Source: Sclerotiophoma versabilis
Taxonomy: Eukaryota > Ascomycota > Dothideomycetes > Pleosporales > Didymellaceae
Assembly: GCA_012274445.1 (NCBI GenBank)
Contig: JAAROD010000033.1
Span: 1,922,001-1,986,000 of the forward strand
DNA length: 64,000 nucleotides
Reading direction: 5' to 3'
Shown here: one piece after another, positions 37,479 to 49,076 of the stretch
Layout of the letters: each line of letters begins with the position of its first letter
Position numbering within the stretch: position 1 is the stretch's first letter
Translations under genes and position numbers: made by a program
The notes under the pieces: model-generated
The model's input: only the letters and a program-made list of their open reading frames with translations
Told to the model about the DNA's origin: nothing
Database searches by the model: none

Positions 37479-38910
37479 CGTGGACTGCAGTCGGCGAAGC
37501 GAAGGCGAGAGCGAGGGTCAGGAAAAGACTGCAATTGCTGTTAGCAGCGTGGCCTGAGTGCAAGCCGGGCGGCCATGTATAGGCTGGGATGGGGACATGT
37601 TGCCGATTCAGGCAGCTGTCATGGCTTGGAGCAGGGTGCTGGCGAGGTGAGAGCACCGGGTGGCACGCTTACACAACTTGTCCAGGTAGCTTCCGGACGG
37701 CTGGTAACGCCACGCGCAATCTAAGCAGGCGAATAGCAACAGCGCTCTCTGGCTGCTCGGAGCGGCGAATATAAACTCGAGCGATGGATATTAACACAAG
37801 CGAATGTGTCCAGCGGATTCGGCTGCGACGGTCAGTCAAGGCTGAAGTGAGACCAAGAATCAAAGAATTGCGGATGGCGGGCAGGAAAGGGAGTCGTCTA
37901 GCTTTTGATACCTGCGACTACAGCCGATACGAGGCCAGCGGTGGACGCCCGTCGCTCCCAGCCCGCGCTCAGACCTCCGTCTAGCCTCTCGCCTCTAGCT
38001 TGCTGAGAGACTCCACCATGACGGTCCTTTGCGCAAGCGGGTTGAGCCTCGCAGCAGTGCGCGACGCCCGTGTGCCGAGCCTACAGCCAGCGCCGTGTGC
38101 CCAGGGCAGAGCAGAGCAGAGCACCGGGCTGCACACACTCCAGTGCCATTGCCTTGGCTCTCCCAGCCTGAAACCGCGCAAGGTATCGAGCAGGCTCGCA
38201 CTCTGCCCTATATGCGACACCCCTGCCTCACCTACTCCTCGCTCCCCCACCCGTGTTTCCGAGCGTCATGAGTGGGCCGCTTGCTCTGGCCCGGCACAGC
38301 CATTGCCATGCCGGGAGCTTGACTTGTTGAGCCACGAACGGTGAGCCATGACGGCCTCACGCGTTAATGCTGTTGCAATCCGTAATGCACGCCACCTACG
38401 TGCAGTCAACGGCAGTCTCAATCGCAGTCCCGCTCTGAACAGCATCCACTCTCCTCATCACCGTCGCCTTTTTCCAAACGCTATCCTATCGTGTCGTATC
38501 GTGTCATCAAGTCCTTGCCATCCTCGCGTCTCGACACGTCTCCCCGGCCCTGCGCCGGCCAAAAATAGTCCCTGGTGCACATCAACCGAGCACCTGCCTT
38601 CCACCCAGTAGAATCCCACGCCCACTCGCTACCTCGCACTAACCCGGTGCATCCGCGACCGAACCAGTGCATCTCCGCTCCTACCATTAGTCCAACGAGA
38701 ACCGTGATGCGATGCAATGCGATATCGCCACCACGCCGTCTCGTCACCCGACGCTGCAACACGGCAGAACGGCTCGGCTTTTCTCGCTTACACAGCGTTG
38801 CGAATCTATAGTGAGCATATTGCAAATCTACACTGACCATCTCACGAATTATTCCCACCACGTTGCAAAGCCGTGGTAAAGCCGTAATAAAGCCCCCTGA
38901 CACAACGTAA

Positions 38911-39043
38911 TCATATCAGTGCAATAACATCAGTGTAATAACATCAGTGTAATAACATCAGTGTAATAACATCAGTGTAATAACATCAGTGTAATAATAT
39001 TAGTGCAATTGTAATAACATCAATATAACAACATCAATATAAC
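38911..39043. repeat. 14-bp tandem repeat
   Basis: Unit AATAACATCAGTGT repeated about six times nearly perfectly (about 38920-38995), with diverged copies (AATAACATCAATAT) to about 39043. Confidence 0.9.
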
Positions 39044-39199
39044 CCACCATCAAACCGCCATCTGATCTGCAACCGCTTAAACACACCCCTCTGACACGTC
39101 TGTCCAATCAACACATGCAATCAATCGCACAGTATGAAAACACAAAGTAGCGATAAAGATGTAACAAATCCAGCCACATGGAACGAGCCCAGGTGAGGA

Positions 39200-39293
39200 T
39201 TTTTTTTTTTTTTTTTTTTTTTACATATATAAATAAGTTGCGGGTAATTTCCATCCATCCATCCATCCATCCATCCATCCATGTGTGTGTGTG
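39200..39293. repeat. Poly-T, (CCAT)8 and GT-rich cluster
   Basis: T23 at 39200-39222, (CCAT)8 at 39251-39282, then a short GT run to 39293. Slippage-prone low-complexity DNA in the spacer. Confidence 0.9.
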
Positions 39294-39499
39294 AGCTTTC
39301 TGGGACACGCTATGGGTAAGTAATTAGTGCTTATTCCGACCATGTACCCGAGCTTTGTATAGGCTTTGTGGCCGAGCTAGTACATATCCTGCAGGCCAAA
39401 GAGTGAGGCTTTCCAGACGAGGGTACATCTGGACCTGGCCATCTTCACGTGTTTGAGGCTTGGACACTACACTACAGTACGGTACCAAGCGGTAGAATG

Positions 39500-39531
<32 letters not shown>

Positions 39532-39608
39532 TACATGTTCGGGTTGGTACCTCTTCTTAGGACGGTATTAAAGAGATTATTATTATTACTACTACTACTA
39601 CTACTACA
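39500..39608. repeat. Poly-A and TTA/ACT triplet runs
   Basis: A30 at about 39500-39529 and, from about 39577 to 39608, ATTATTATT passing into ACTACTACT repeats. The cluster lies about 220 bp beyond the RhoGAP stop codon on the 3' side. Confidence 0.85.
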
Positions 39609-39832
39609 GTCTCGCCTGTACTTCATCCGAGACTTCCACTCCTCCCCGTGTCCACCCCACCTCTCTACATATTATCTTGGCCGTACTGAACCCCCTCAGT
39701 GCCTCCTTGGCGCGTCCAAGCAGCCGTCATCTTGCAAACATGGTATCCAGATCGAAAAATATCCAAACTCCACGTATCAAAGCGCTGTAGTAGCGCCTAA
39801 TGCTCTACTGTACATGCCTCTCAACCAAGAAC

Positions 39833-42800
39833 TCAATGACTCGAATTAGGAGGAGACCTCGACGGCGATGGTGTTACCCGCTCTGGTGACCTGGTGAAGC
39901 TTCTCGCTGGCGCTGCCAGAATCTCAGCGATGGCTGGCGATGGTGCGTGAAGGACGGGATGAGACGTAGTGGTGGGAGTCCTAGGCTCTTCTTGACTGGA
40001 TTGCAACACCTGGCTGATTGGAGCAAAAGGCACGGGCTGCTGGATTGCGGGCGATGAAGGCTCTGTTGCGGGCTGAGCAGCAGGCTGGGCCACTGCCTGT
40101 ATCGTCATCGCCGAATCCTCGTGCTTCAGAACAGGGGCAATGGGCGCTGGTTGCGCGACTGGCTCCTCGGGTATGGCCACTGAAACAGGATTCGCAGTCG
40201 CAGATGGAGGGCCAGCTGTGCTTTCCGCAGGCAACGCGTGCTGCCTATTCTCCGGTACTGACAACGTAGTCGGCGCAGCAGGGCTACCTCCCGTAGGCGT
40301 CACATCGTTCGACGCTTCGCCTGTGGACCTCGGAGCATCAGTAGATCGGTCTCTGACAGGGAGGTTGTCGCGAGGCCTCATCAGATGTTGCGGTAGAGGC
40401 ATGTTGCTCAAACTGCCAGGAGGACTTTTAGCTCGCTCCCTCTTATCGGCTCGCTCTCGATGCTCTTGCCTCATCTTATGAAACCAGTCGAATGTACCCT
40501 TCTTATCCGATGCACGGTCACCGTCGGGTGGGCTGCCGAACACCGTCGATATCTCTGATCCCTGGTTGGAGTCGAACTGGCCACTTCGACGTCCTCCTGT
40601 GGCCCAACCTGAGCTGCTACCAAAAGAGCTCATGCTTTTGTCGCCACCGGGTACTGAACCATGCAGGTCGGTCTGGCTTGCTGTGGGTGTCGCCTTGCTT
40701 TCACCGCGCTTGTGTCCTTTCCAGAAGCTTCGCCTCTCCTTCTCCTTGTCTTCCTTTACAAGAGGAGGCTCCTCGTTCAGCTCTGCTTCCGAGTACTCAG
40801 TCGCCGTCGAATGGGATCTAAAGGAAGCTGATGGAGACATGCTAGGCTTCAACGTGTTCCCAGAGTTCCGCGACGAGAAGGGCTCATTGCTCGCCTGCGG
40901 CAGCGCCTCCTTAGAACCACTAGCATGCGATTGAGATGCAAAGGGGGCTTGTGGGGGGAATAGAGGGGATGCAGGCGCAGGAGCGACGCTAATGGCATCG
41001 AGACTAGCGAGTTGACCCGTCAAGGAGGTGGTCGAGCTGTGAGCGCTGGGAATCTGACCCGAAGCAAGCCTCTTCTTCTGTAACTTGTTCGGCTTACGAC
41101 CGTCCTTGTCTTTTCCATCCTTCACATCAGAGGGCGACTGAGATACCTTGGCAAGTATCTGGGTAAACGTGCGGGCAGCTGGAGTTGGCTCGGTCGATGA
41201 ACCAGAGTCAACTGGTGCTTCGAGAAATTCCGACCGTTCGCGAGTTGGAGTCAGGCGGGGGCTGTGGCGGCCCGAATCTTGGGCGGGAGAAGGATGCAAA
41301 GCGTGCGCTGCCTGAACAGAAGCAGGGATAGAGGCAGGAACAGAAGCGATTGGAGTGCTGGCCTCACTTGGCGGGACAACGCCTGGCGTTGAGGGGGGGA
41401 ATGCTCCTGGGATCGTCTCCAGTGCAGGCGTATCTGCCATGACCCTAGGCTGCTGTGATGCTTGCGCGAAAGCAGGCTTGGGAAGCTCAATCTTGCTAGG
41501 AGGTAGCGTCATTGCGCGTTTTGGGATAGCTTCTTCGGGCACAGGCGCCGGCTGAGTGGGCTCTTCTAAGACGTTCACTGGCAGTGTCTGGCTCGCAATA
41601 GGCTGTGGCGCTTTCGGAACCTCCTCTTCGCTTGCAGAGTTCTCGAACTGAGGGATGTTTGCCGCTGCAGACTCGATCGTGTTAGGTGACAGCAATGCCT
41701 TGCCCTCTTCTGCTGTAGGTGTTGATGGTCCGGAAGGTCTGTTAGCGAAACGAGGGCTGTTGAGGGCTGGGGATCGTTTTGTTGGCAAGGTATTACTTCT
41801 GTGCACACCAGACGTGGGTGGTGTTACAAAGCCTGGAGTAACGGGGCTGGGAATAGCCCCAGAGTGACGTGAACGCTTAGAAGAGGTTGAAACGTTCCTA
41901 CGAACACCACCGTATCTACGCAAGCTATCGGCACCCGCACTCGATGATGTGGAGGCCGAACGGTTGATGCCTGAGTTGTTTCTTCCGGGAGTCGTTGGTG
42001 TCCGTACTTGTGGTGTGTTCGGTCCGCTCTCAATCTGCTTGACAGTACCTTCATCAACAGCTGTACCTTCCATACCAATCAAGAAATGGTCCTGGTTATC
42101 GATGAGGAATATGAGCACATCCTGGTTCAGTCTATAATCTTGAGGGGACATGTCGTGCTGTGGGTGAGATAGAATGCCCGGTTGGAAGATTGCTGCCAGA
42201 TTGGATGTTGTCATCTTATTGACATCGGCCTTGGCAGCAAAGACTGCAAGCAAATCCAGGATATATAGAAGCAGTTGACGGTTCAGAGACGGTAAACTCT
42301 TGATCGAGTGCTGGTAGTTGCGTACAGCTGCGTCTGGATCGAAGCCTCCGATGGAGGGTGCTTGGCCCTCGATTGGGCCAACAGCTTCTGCTTGATGATT
42401 TCGTAGTGGCTGTCGGAAGCTGTCGTAGTTTCCCAGAGGAATGATGGGTTCAGGCAGGTGGTTGAAGTACCTGCGCAGGATGTTGGCTGCATCGTGCACA
42501 GTGTAGCCTGTCCAGTCCAAACCCTTACCATACCGTGGTGGGGTATCGAATGCGATCTTGAGCTCCTTGATTCTCTTCTCTGAACCAGCTAACCGGAAAA
42601 TACCTTCTACATCAGTCGCTTGGGGGTGTTAGCTGTTGGAAGTATGTAAGAGTGGAGGCACGAACCTTTCTCTTTCAGGAAGACACCGCACTTGGCGACC
42701 ACGATTGGCACATAGCCATATATGTAACTCTCGCCATGCTCATTGAAGAGCGATATCGCTACGTTTGCGTAGGGTATACTTGTGATGAGGGGTACGCCGA

Positions 42801-43142
42801 ATATGCCCTGTTGTGCAGCTTCTGCTGGAAAGACGTCAGTGACTGTATTCGACAGGGAGAAGCAGAGAGGCTGCAAGCACAGGACGCAGCATTGTCGGGT
42901 ACGCCTCTCGAGCGCAGAAGCACTCTGCCGGTAGCTGTGCTCGAGAAGCTGGATTGCGCAAAGAAAGGCGGCTTACCTTTCTGTTCTTCCTCTTTCTTGA
43001 CCGCGCGTTTGCTGAATGTCTTCCACCACGAGGTCAAGTCACGCCTTGCGGATACGGGCTCGTTCGCTGGGAGCGGAGCGGGCTGGGGCTCGCCGTTGCG
43101 CACGCGCGGCGTGTGGGGGTGGTTCTGCATGGCAGCAGGCAT
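39833..43142 (-). CDS. Sac7/Bag7-type Rho GTPase-activating protein
   Basis: Three exons (43142-42977, 42824-42666, 42618-39833) give 1036 aa. Introns are 152 and 47 nt, and all joins keep frame: ...EEEQK/AEAAQQGIFGVPL and ...FLKEK/ATDVEGIFRL. An N-terminal DLTSWWKTFSKR segment is typical of fungal Sac7-like proteins. The RhoGAP domain covers about residues 60-255. It holds the arginine finger in EGIFR (R117), the EKRIKELKIAFD helix, LPEPIIPL, and the conserved Asn in MTTSNLAAIFQP. RhoGAPs of this class speed GTP hydrolysis on Rho1 and damp cell-wall-integrity signalling. The last 700 or so residues are Ser/Pro/Thr-rich and look disordered, as is common in the family. The start at 43142 has a nearby alternative at 43130. 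Confidence 0.9.
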
Positions 43143-44207
43143 GGCAGGCAGGCTGCAGAGCGTCGCAGCTCGTCAGGCGCGAGCTGTCGTGGGCTGTGAA
43201 CGATCGCTGTGTGTTGCGGCGTCGAGGCAATCCAGGGTGGGCCTGTAGAGTGGGCGTGCAGGCGGCAGGGGATCGGGGCCACTTTGTGACGTCGCAGCGT
43301 AGCGAGCGGACGGAGCGCAGGCCTGCGGGGCTCGCCGTGGTGCTGCACGAGGCCGTGGGCACAGGAAGATGGGCAGAGCGACGGTGCAGAGGGCTGCTGG
43401 GCGGGAGCTGGGCGGCGCGTGCGGGCGTGCAGTTGGCAGGAGCTGGTCCACGGCGGGCTCGTGAACAACGCGACGTGGGAGCAGCAGCGGCTAGAGGTCG
43501 ATGCGACAGGCCCGGGGGTATCAAGCAGCAGGCTGGAGGGGAAGAGGGCAAGACAGCCTGCGCCTGGGGACGGGCGGCGGCGGCGACGTCAAGGGTGCAG
43601 GGCTGGCGGCTGCAGAGGGCAATGATCGCAGCAGTGGGTGGTGAGGGCTGGGGATGCTGGATGGGCACTTGGCGAGCGCTCCTCTGATGTGGCTGAATGA
43701 TTCAAATCCAGGGAAGACGGCACCCACGGGCGTCTGACATCCAAACACTGCGCAGGGTGTGTGCTCTAGAGCCTGTCGCAGCGCGTGTAGACGGTCGATC
43801 AGCAGCAGATGCAGCGCAGCGATGGGGTTAAGAGAGCAGCTATTGTCCTGCGCTCGCTGCTCATTACTGGGCCCAATAATAGAGCTTGCGCTTGGCGCTG
43901 AAAGGATACAGGTACAAGCGCGTCGCCGGAAATGAGAAGGTGTTGGCCCGCTGTGCAACGATCCATGGGCGCGGGAAGCAGGTTGAAGCAGCGTTCTAGA
44001 TCGAAACGGTCAATCCTCGAGGCACTCCTCCGGCTGCAGCTCCTGTGTGCTCTCGGCGCAGGTGCAGCCGTCGTGCGGTCTGAGCTTTCTGGCCTGGAGC
44101 TTCACAGAAAATAAGCACCGCACGTCATACCATCAACAGCATCGTCACCGAAGCCTCGCATACACACTCATCTCTCTTCCATTTACATCACACACATACA
44201 CATCGCC
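43143..44207. other. Divergent intergenic region, RhoGAP/TIM9
   Basis: About 1.06 kb between the RhoGAP start (minus) and the TIM9 start (plus), so it must hold both promoters and 5' UTRs. It is GC-rich to about 43,690. Long overlapping frames occur on both strands there (for example a plus frame 43016-43687 that runs into RhoGAP exon 1), but they mirror one another and have arbitrary Ala/Arg-rich composition. Confidence 0.6.
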
Positions 44208-44608
44208 ATGGATCAGTATGCGCCCAGCGCCCGCCGTTGTATGTCGTGTATGGGAGGCTAACCACACCCAGACTTACACAGACCGAGCAGCGTGAGCTCC
44301 AGACCCGCATGGAGAAGAAGCAGATGAAGGAATTCATGAACGTGCGTAGCTATCTTTTGCGTCTCTGCTCGATTTGATGCATGCGCCTTGCATGGCAAAA
44401 GAGCTAATGGCAGCAGATGTACTCCAACCTGGTTCAGCAATGCTTCGACTCCTGCGTCAACGGCTTTGAGAGCAAGTCGCTCACCTCGCGCGAAGAGGGT
44501 TGCGTTATGCGGTGCGTTGACAAGCACATGAAGGGCTCGCAGCGCCTCGGCGACCGGTTCCAGGAGCAGAACGCTGCTATGGCACAGGGTGGTCTGCCCG
44601 GCCGATAA
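44208..44608 (+). CDS. TIM9: Mitochondrial intermembrane-space chaperone Tim9
   Basis: Three exons (44208-44215, 44272-44341, 44417-44608) with introns of 56 and 75 nt give 89 aa. The first exon is only 8 nt (ATGGATCA) and joins to give [20 protein letters not shown]. The protein carries the twin CX3C motif of small Tim proteins: C35-C39 and C55-C59, 15 residues apart. Tim9 pairs with Tim10 to escort hydrophobic carrier precursors across the intermembrane space to the TIM22 complex. The motifs QCFDSCV and [14 protein letters not shown], with flanking helices and a short C-terminal tail, point to Tim9 rather than Tim8, Tim10 or Tim13. Length is normal. Confidence 0.93.
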
Positions 44609-45622
44609 GCTGCAACGAGACCGCAGCCAATGTACATTACGCGGAGAAGAGAAGGCAGGCGAGAGACATCAAGGAAGAATCTCTCATTGGCACCAGGCCC
44701 AAGAATCTGGCGCACTGAGTCGCTCCATTGCATGAAATTTGTACAACATAGGGACGGGATCTGGTTTGATCTGGGGCGCATGCAATTCCTCTTACCAGCA
44801 AGCATGCTATGTATAACGAATGTCAACAGCCTCTAGCAATCAGCATTTAGATCATGTGCGAACCGTACTCTGTGAAAGTACTACTTCCAACGCGGTAGCA
44901 CATGGATGAAGTTCGATGGTTTCCAACGATGTAGCTGTCAATGCTGAGTCCAGACGATTTTTATATGTCCATCTGAGCGCCCTCCGCCAGTGCGCTCTTT
45001 GCAAGCGCCTTTCGTCTTTGACCATATCTTCATGAGGCCTGTAGTGTACTGCACGCCCTTGCCTTGCAGAGGCTGTTTACGAACAGTACTTCAACCTGTT
45101 CTTTTCAACCAATGCAAACTATGGAACGATCAAGCCACAACTACCTCATAGCTACACTTCACAGCCTCACAATGTCGCAATTGTACCCTAAGATCTGCTG
45201 ACGCGAGCCTTTCAACGTGCAGGATTGAAGAGATCATCGCGCGGTGTTGTGGCGCACCACTCTGCCTTAACGTCAAGCTACCACTTTAGGATGCATCAGA
45301 ACTCCAGATTTGGTGAAGCTGCAGCTCTAAATCCCACTTGAGTTGCAGTGGTTTCACAAGCTGTGGCTGTGCGAGACGGGTCATTTCAAGAAAGAGGTCA
45401 CTGCCCAGGCCTTCCCGAATTGGCCTACGTCACAGGGCTCTATCAACAGCCAGCTTGTTTACCTTGCTTTGCTTCAGCCTCCCGCAACAACTCCCTATTT
45501 AACACATCTCAGTCGCCCTTCGCTCCCACCACAAGCAAACACATCCTCAAAGTCTGCAATACTAAGCTTCAAAAGCTACAACAAGCCTTGATTAACGGCC
45601 AACAAATCAATACTCAACAACC
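44609..45622. other. Intergenic region after TIM9
   Basis: About 1.0 kb. The first part should be the TIM9 3' UTR; the last 150 bp, CA- and CT-rich before 45623, looks like a fungal promoter and 5' UTR. No coding feature is supported. Confidence 0.5.
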
Positions 45623-45804
45623 ATGGGTCTTTTCTGGACTAAGCAATGGGGCGGAAGGCACGGCGGTTAGTACACTTCTTGACTGCTCGCCTGGATAACT
45701 CGGAAGCTAACAACTGTTCAGGCGGTGGTGTCGTCGCCGACAGGCATGGTGTCCGCCGCGCTCCCTTCAGGATCTCTTGTGGTCGCTTCTCCTGCTTCCG
45801 CTAG
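45623..45804 (+). CDS. Candidate 41-aa small protein with one intron
   Basis: The ATG at 45623 lies in a good fungal start context (CAACCATGG). Exon 1 (45623-45665) begins MGLFWTKQWGG and meets an in-frame TAG unless the 56-nt intron 45666-45721 is removed. That intron has a GTTAGT donor, a perfect GCTAAC branch site and a CAG acceptor. Exon 2 (45722-45804) continues in frame, giving a Gly-, His- and Arg-rich tail that includes VVADRHGVRRAPFRIS and ends at TAG. No signal peptide or membrane segment is evident, and I do not recognise the family. The intron quality is the main support. It could be a genuine short protein or the start of a spliced non-coding transcript. Confidence 0.45.
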
Positions 45805-46441
45805 ACAGCGCATACCCTTGACGATGTTACGATTTGTATGTTGCCAACTGCCGCTAGGAACAAGGCATCTTGCTTACAAAGCCAGTTTTCTATATCCTCT
45901 CTCACACTGCTATAATGCCACCAGCGAAGGCGTTTGTATGGGACACTGCTCGACGTTGCTTTGTACAAGCACAGGCCAGGCTATCATCACATCTATGCGA
46001 GCAGACTCCCCTGTTTCTGAATATAAAGCAGGAGATGTCTTTTCGTCCTGGTGAAGATATTCATCGGCACCAAGCTTCATATACCCTGTGTAGTTCTAAT
46101 TCAATTATCAACAACGAGCCTTTCGAAACCTTTACCAGTATATGATCATTCTGTATAGTGATTACGTTACTCACGATTCACAACAAACACTTCACATTGA
46201 CTCAAGTTGGCGACCAACAAATGTTGAGGATTGCCCGTGCCAGCCCCTTAAGCCAGATGATGTCATAGGCGTCGCGTAAACAACTGTTATGAAGCCTAGT
46301 CACAGCCACATCGTGATCTCCACTATTTTCCTATCACGCGCAAAATGTCGATTCTGCGGGGTAGTTTCATGGTGAACAGCAAAACTCGAAGTGAGACCCA
46401 TGGGTGAATATCGTCAAGGACGCAACCCTAGATACAGCAAG
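45805..46441. other. Intergenic region
   Basis: About 640 bp between the small candidate gene and the DCG1-like gene. Overlapping short frames at 45725-46145 have no recognisable features and are not called. Confidence 0.5.
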
Positions 46442-47222
46442 ATGCGCTCCATTCTCATCATCAACCCAAACTCGACGGTGTCGATGACTGATGGCCTCAA
46501 GCCACTGGTCGATGCGCTGCAGTTCAAAGATGTCAATCAACACCACTCACCACTGCATCCCAGCAACTAACCGCAGCTAGACAACACACGACTACTTCAC
46601 TGCACCTGATGGCGTGAAGAGCATCAACAATGAGGAAGATGCGCACGAGTCAGTCAAGCATTGCCTGCCCACCCTGCGACCGCTCCTCGACCGCTACGAT
46701 GCCTTCCTTGTCGCATGCTACTCGCAGCATCCACTCGTACCATTGCTGAAGGAAGAGCCTGCCATCAAGGCTGGGCGCAAGCCTGTCACCGGCATCTTCG
46801 AGGCTAGCGTGGGCACCAGCCTGCAATCGATACACCCAGAGGAGAAGTTCGGCATCGTAAGCACAGGCAAGGTCTGGGAGGACATCCTCACAGAAGCCAC
46901 AGTGCAGTTCCTCGGCACAGACTCTGATGCAGGCAAGCGATTTGCTGGTGTCGAGACAACAGGGCTAAATGCGACGGATCTGCATGATGCGCCGGCTGAG
47001 GAGGTCAGGCAGAAGATGAAGGATGCTGTTAAGCGGCTACTGAGGAAGGGCAAGGTGGGTGCAATCTGTCTGGGCTGTGCGGGTATGGCTGGTATGGATC
47101 AGATGGTCAGAGAGGCGTGCGTTGAGGAGCTGGGTCAGGAGGAGGGGCAGAGAGTGAGTATTGTAGATGGTGTGATGGCTGGTGTTGCATGGCTCGAAGG
47201 TGCTGTGAGGGCTGGCTTCTGA
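46442..47222 (+). CDS. DCG1: Dcg1-like Asp/Glu/hydantoin racemase family protein
   Basis: Two exons (46442-46531 and 46581-47222) with a 49-nt intron give 243 aa. The start MRSILIINPNST is the conserved first strand and loop of this family. The intron has a CTAAC branch site. The TAG acceptor at 46578-46580 is preferred to the nearby CAG because it restores the frame QFKD/TTHDYFTAPDG. Two cysteines sit where the paired catalytic cysteines of Asp/Glu racemase-fold enzymes lie: C76 in VACYSQHP and C196 in CLGCAGM. Yeast Dcg1 is linked to the allantoin degradation cluster and its reaction is not settled; hydantoin or allantoin racemization is a family-based guess. No other purine genes flank it here, apart from a deaminase-like gene 13 kb away. 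Confidence 0.85.
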
Positions 47223-47496
47223 ATGTGTGCAAATTGCATGAAAGTGGTCTTCATTCTAGTTGATGGGAAATGCTAAACAATCATGTACGCGTATTTTGCT
47301 TATATTCACCTATATGAGTTGTGGTGAGCAGCAGGTTAGTGGATGACGTACGATCCAATCGAACTTCCTAAGCTCCACCGCTTACTCCGCACCTCCAACG
47401 ACAGCCTTACTGGAACCTCAAGACACTCTTGTCACACCTGGGAAATGCTTGGCCGTACACAAGTACATTCCCGTAATAACTCAGGCTAGCTCCAAA

Positions 47497-48930
47497 ATGA
47501 ACGACGTCCAATCCAGCAACCTGCACGCCCTGCCAAATGAGCTCCTCATCCAGATCGCTTCACACCTTGATATCGAAGCTCCATCAACCACCAAATTTGC
47601 GTATGAGCCCTCAACAAAGCTGACAAAATCTGTCTCGACACCCTTGAAAGACTTGTCCCGAGTGTCATGGCGTTGGAGAAAGGTCGTCATTCCAATATTG
47701 TTCAAGGCCACTAGAGTCCTTCTCGACCCAAATCCACAATGGGTACCGCTGGATGCTCGACTCATCGAAAGTATGCAAGGTCAACTATCTACATTGAGCA
47801 ATCATGAGTTCATGATCTACACCAAGATGCGCAGCAAGTTCAAGAGCAGCTCCGCTTTCGCTTTCGATCAATCGTTTGATGACGTCCTCATCAACCTGTG
47901 TAGGACTCAGGAAGGCGACGAGTTCCTGAAATCGTCACCGACAATATTGTGGCTACCACATCTCAGCAGCAGCTTCGCGGATTTTGGCCGCATTGTTTCA
48001 AAGTATCAGCTTAAGCAGCACATCAAGAGCATAGTGGTGCATACTGATATAGAATATGGGCTGCGCCATGTGTCCACCGCCGATGCACCATTGGCTCGAG
48101 CAGTTGCGGAAATATGGACCCAGATCTTCACTTACCTCGAGCCAAGTCGTGTTGTTGTAGCCGCTCCTCCAGCGACTCTTGCTTGCCTTCTTGATACGCA
48201 AATGCTGAGCTCAGACACTTGGGCTTTCGATATGAAGATGCACTACATCGAGCTCGTCCAAACATCGCCTTCACGGCTCGACCACATGAGTTCCAGCTGT
48301 CGACCTTGGGACACAGCCCTTATACATCGTCGGCCATGGTCGCACATCGGGTATAACGAGGGCTCTTCCATCACCGCATACAGCACCTACGAGTACCATC
48401 TTAAGCAGTCACCCAGGATGCTCTACCTGATCCTCATGCGCCTCGCCAAAGAAGCGGAGTTGTGCTGCAACATCACATCCTTCAGCTTTACTGGTATCTT
48501 TCCCTTCGCAACGAACGTCACAAGCATCATCCGAGCTCTTCACCGTATACCCACGTTGCGCAATATCACTTTTCAACTCGCACCTGGACCCGAGAATAAT
48601 CTGCTCAGCCAACCGGAGCGCATGGGCAGAGCTCAATCTGGCGACTTCTGGCTAGAGTGGACCGAGAGTTACAAAGTCATTGCTAGCTACCTCGGCGTAT
48701 TCGACTTCGAAGACGGCGCTGAGTTTAGGAGTAAGGACTGCACAGGTGAGACGTTGACGAAAGATGTCAAGGAGATTGTGGAGTTATTAAAGCACAGGGG
48801 TGCCGGGTGGAGAAGTAAGGATGATGAGACCGGCGTGTGGGTGAGGGACCATGCGCTGGATGACGACTTCACAGCTCCTAGTGTTGATCAGTTGACAGCG
48901 TTGACAGGAGACACCACAATCACGGTGTGA
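47497..48930 (+). CDS. F-box domain protein
   Basis: A 477-aa single-exon protein starting at the ATG 47497 (MNDVQSSNLHALPNELLIQI). The open frame extends upstream only through non-ATG codons. Residues about 9-60 form an F-box: LPNELLIQIASHLD, then LKDLSRVSWRWRKVVIPILF. F-box proteins recruit substrates to SCF (Skp1-Cullin) ubiquitin ligases. The remaining 400 residues show no kelch, WD40 or clear leucine-rich repeat, so the substrate-binding part cannot be classified. Such fungal F-box proteins are numerous and variable. The gene is intact and is followed within 150 bp by another plus-strand gene. Confidence 0.75.
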   Translation: MNDVQSSNLHALPNELLIQIASHLDIEAPSTTKFAYEPSTKLTKSVSTPLKDLSRVSWRWRKVVIPILFKATRVLLDPNPQWVPLDARLIESMQGQLSTLSNHEFMIYTKMRSKFKSSSAFAFDQSFDDVLINLCRTQEGDEFLKSSPTILWLPHLSSSFADFGRIVSKYQLKQHIKSIVVHTDIEYGLRHVSTADAPLARAVAEIWTQIFTYLEPSRVVVAAPPATLACLLDTQMLSSDTWAFDMKMHYIELVQTSPSRLDHMSSSCRPWDTALIHRRPWSHIGYNEGSSITAYSTYEYHLKQSPRMLYLILMRLAKEAELCCNITSFSFTGIFPFATNVTSIIRALHRIPTLRNITFQLAPGPENNLLSQPERMGRAQSGDFWLEWTESYKVIASYLGVFDFEDGAEFRSKDCTGETLTKDVKEIVELLKHRGAGWRSKDDETGVWVRDHALDDDFTAPSVDQLTALTGDTTITV

Positions 48931-49076
48931 AGGAAACGAGCGGTGACGAGATTTAGTAATAGCGGTTGCGGGCTTCCCACGATCAAGATCACCTCACAAC
49001 TCATATATATACCACGGGACCACCTATCGAATCCCTTAAATCTACGCGTGCTCTTATAATTGGCTTTTATTTCAGC

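Larger units (their letters stand above)
37479..39832. other. Intergenic spacer rich in simple repeats
   Basis: About 2.35 kb between the promoter of the cell-wall gene and the 3' end of the RhoGAP gene. Short frames exist on both strands but none has convincing start, splice or family features. The right half collects simple repeats: a 14-bp array, poly-T, CCAT, poly-A and triplet runs, listed separately. Confidence 0.6.

Noticed and set aside
36676..37544. Plus-strand frames antisense to the cell-wall gene
   Set aside because: Codon-repeat shadow of the minus-strand Ser/Thr/Gln-rich gene, which has the signal peptide and GPI signal.
43016..43687. 223-aa plus-strand frame and a 209-aa minus-strand frame (43039-43668)
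   Set aside because: They lie opposite each other in GC-rich promoter DNA, overlap RhoGAP exon 1 and have random Ala/Arg/Pro composition.
47449..47496. Upstream extension of the F-box protein
   Set aside because: Begins at TTG; the first in-frame ATG is 47497, directly before the F-box.
48966..49076. Upstream extension of the 310-aa hypothetical protein
   Set aside because: Begins at TTG; the first in-frame ATG is 49077. An upstream exon is possible but cannot be shown.
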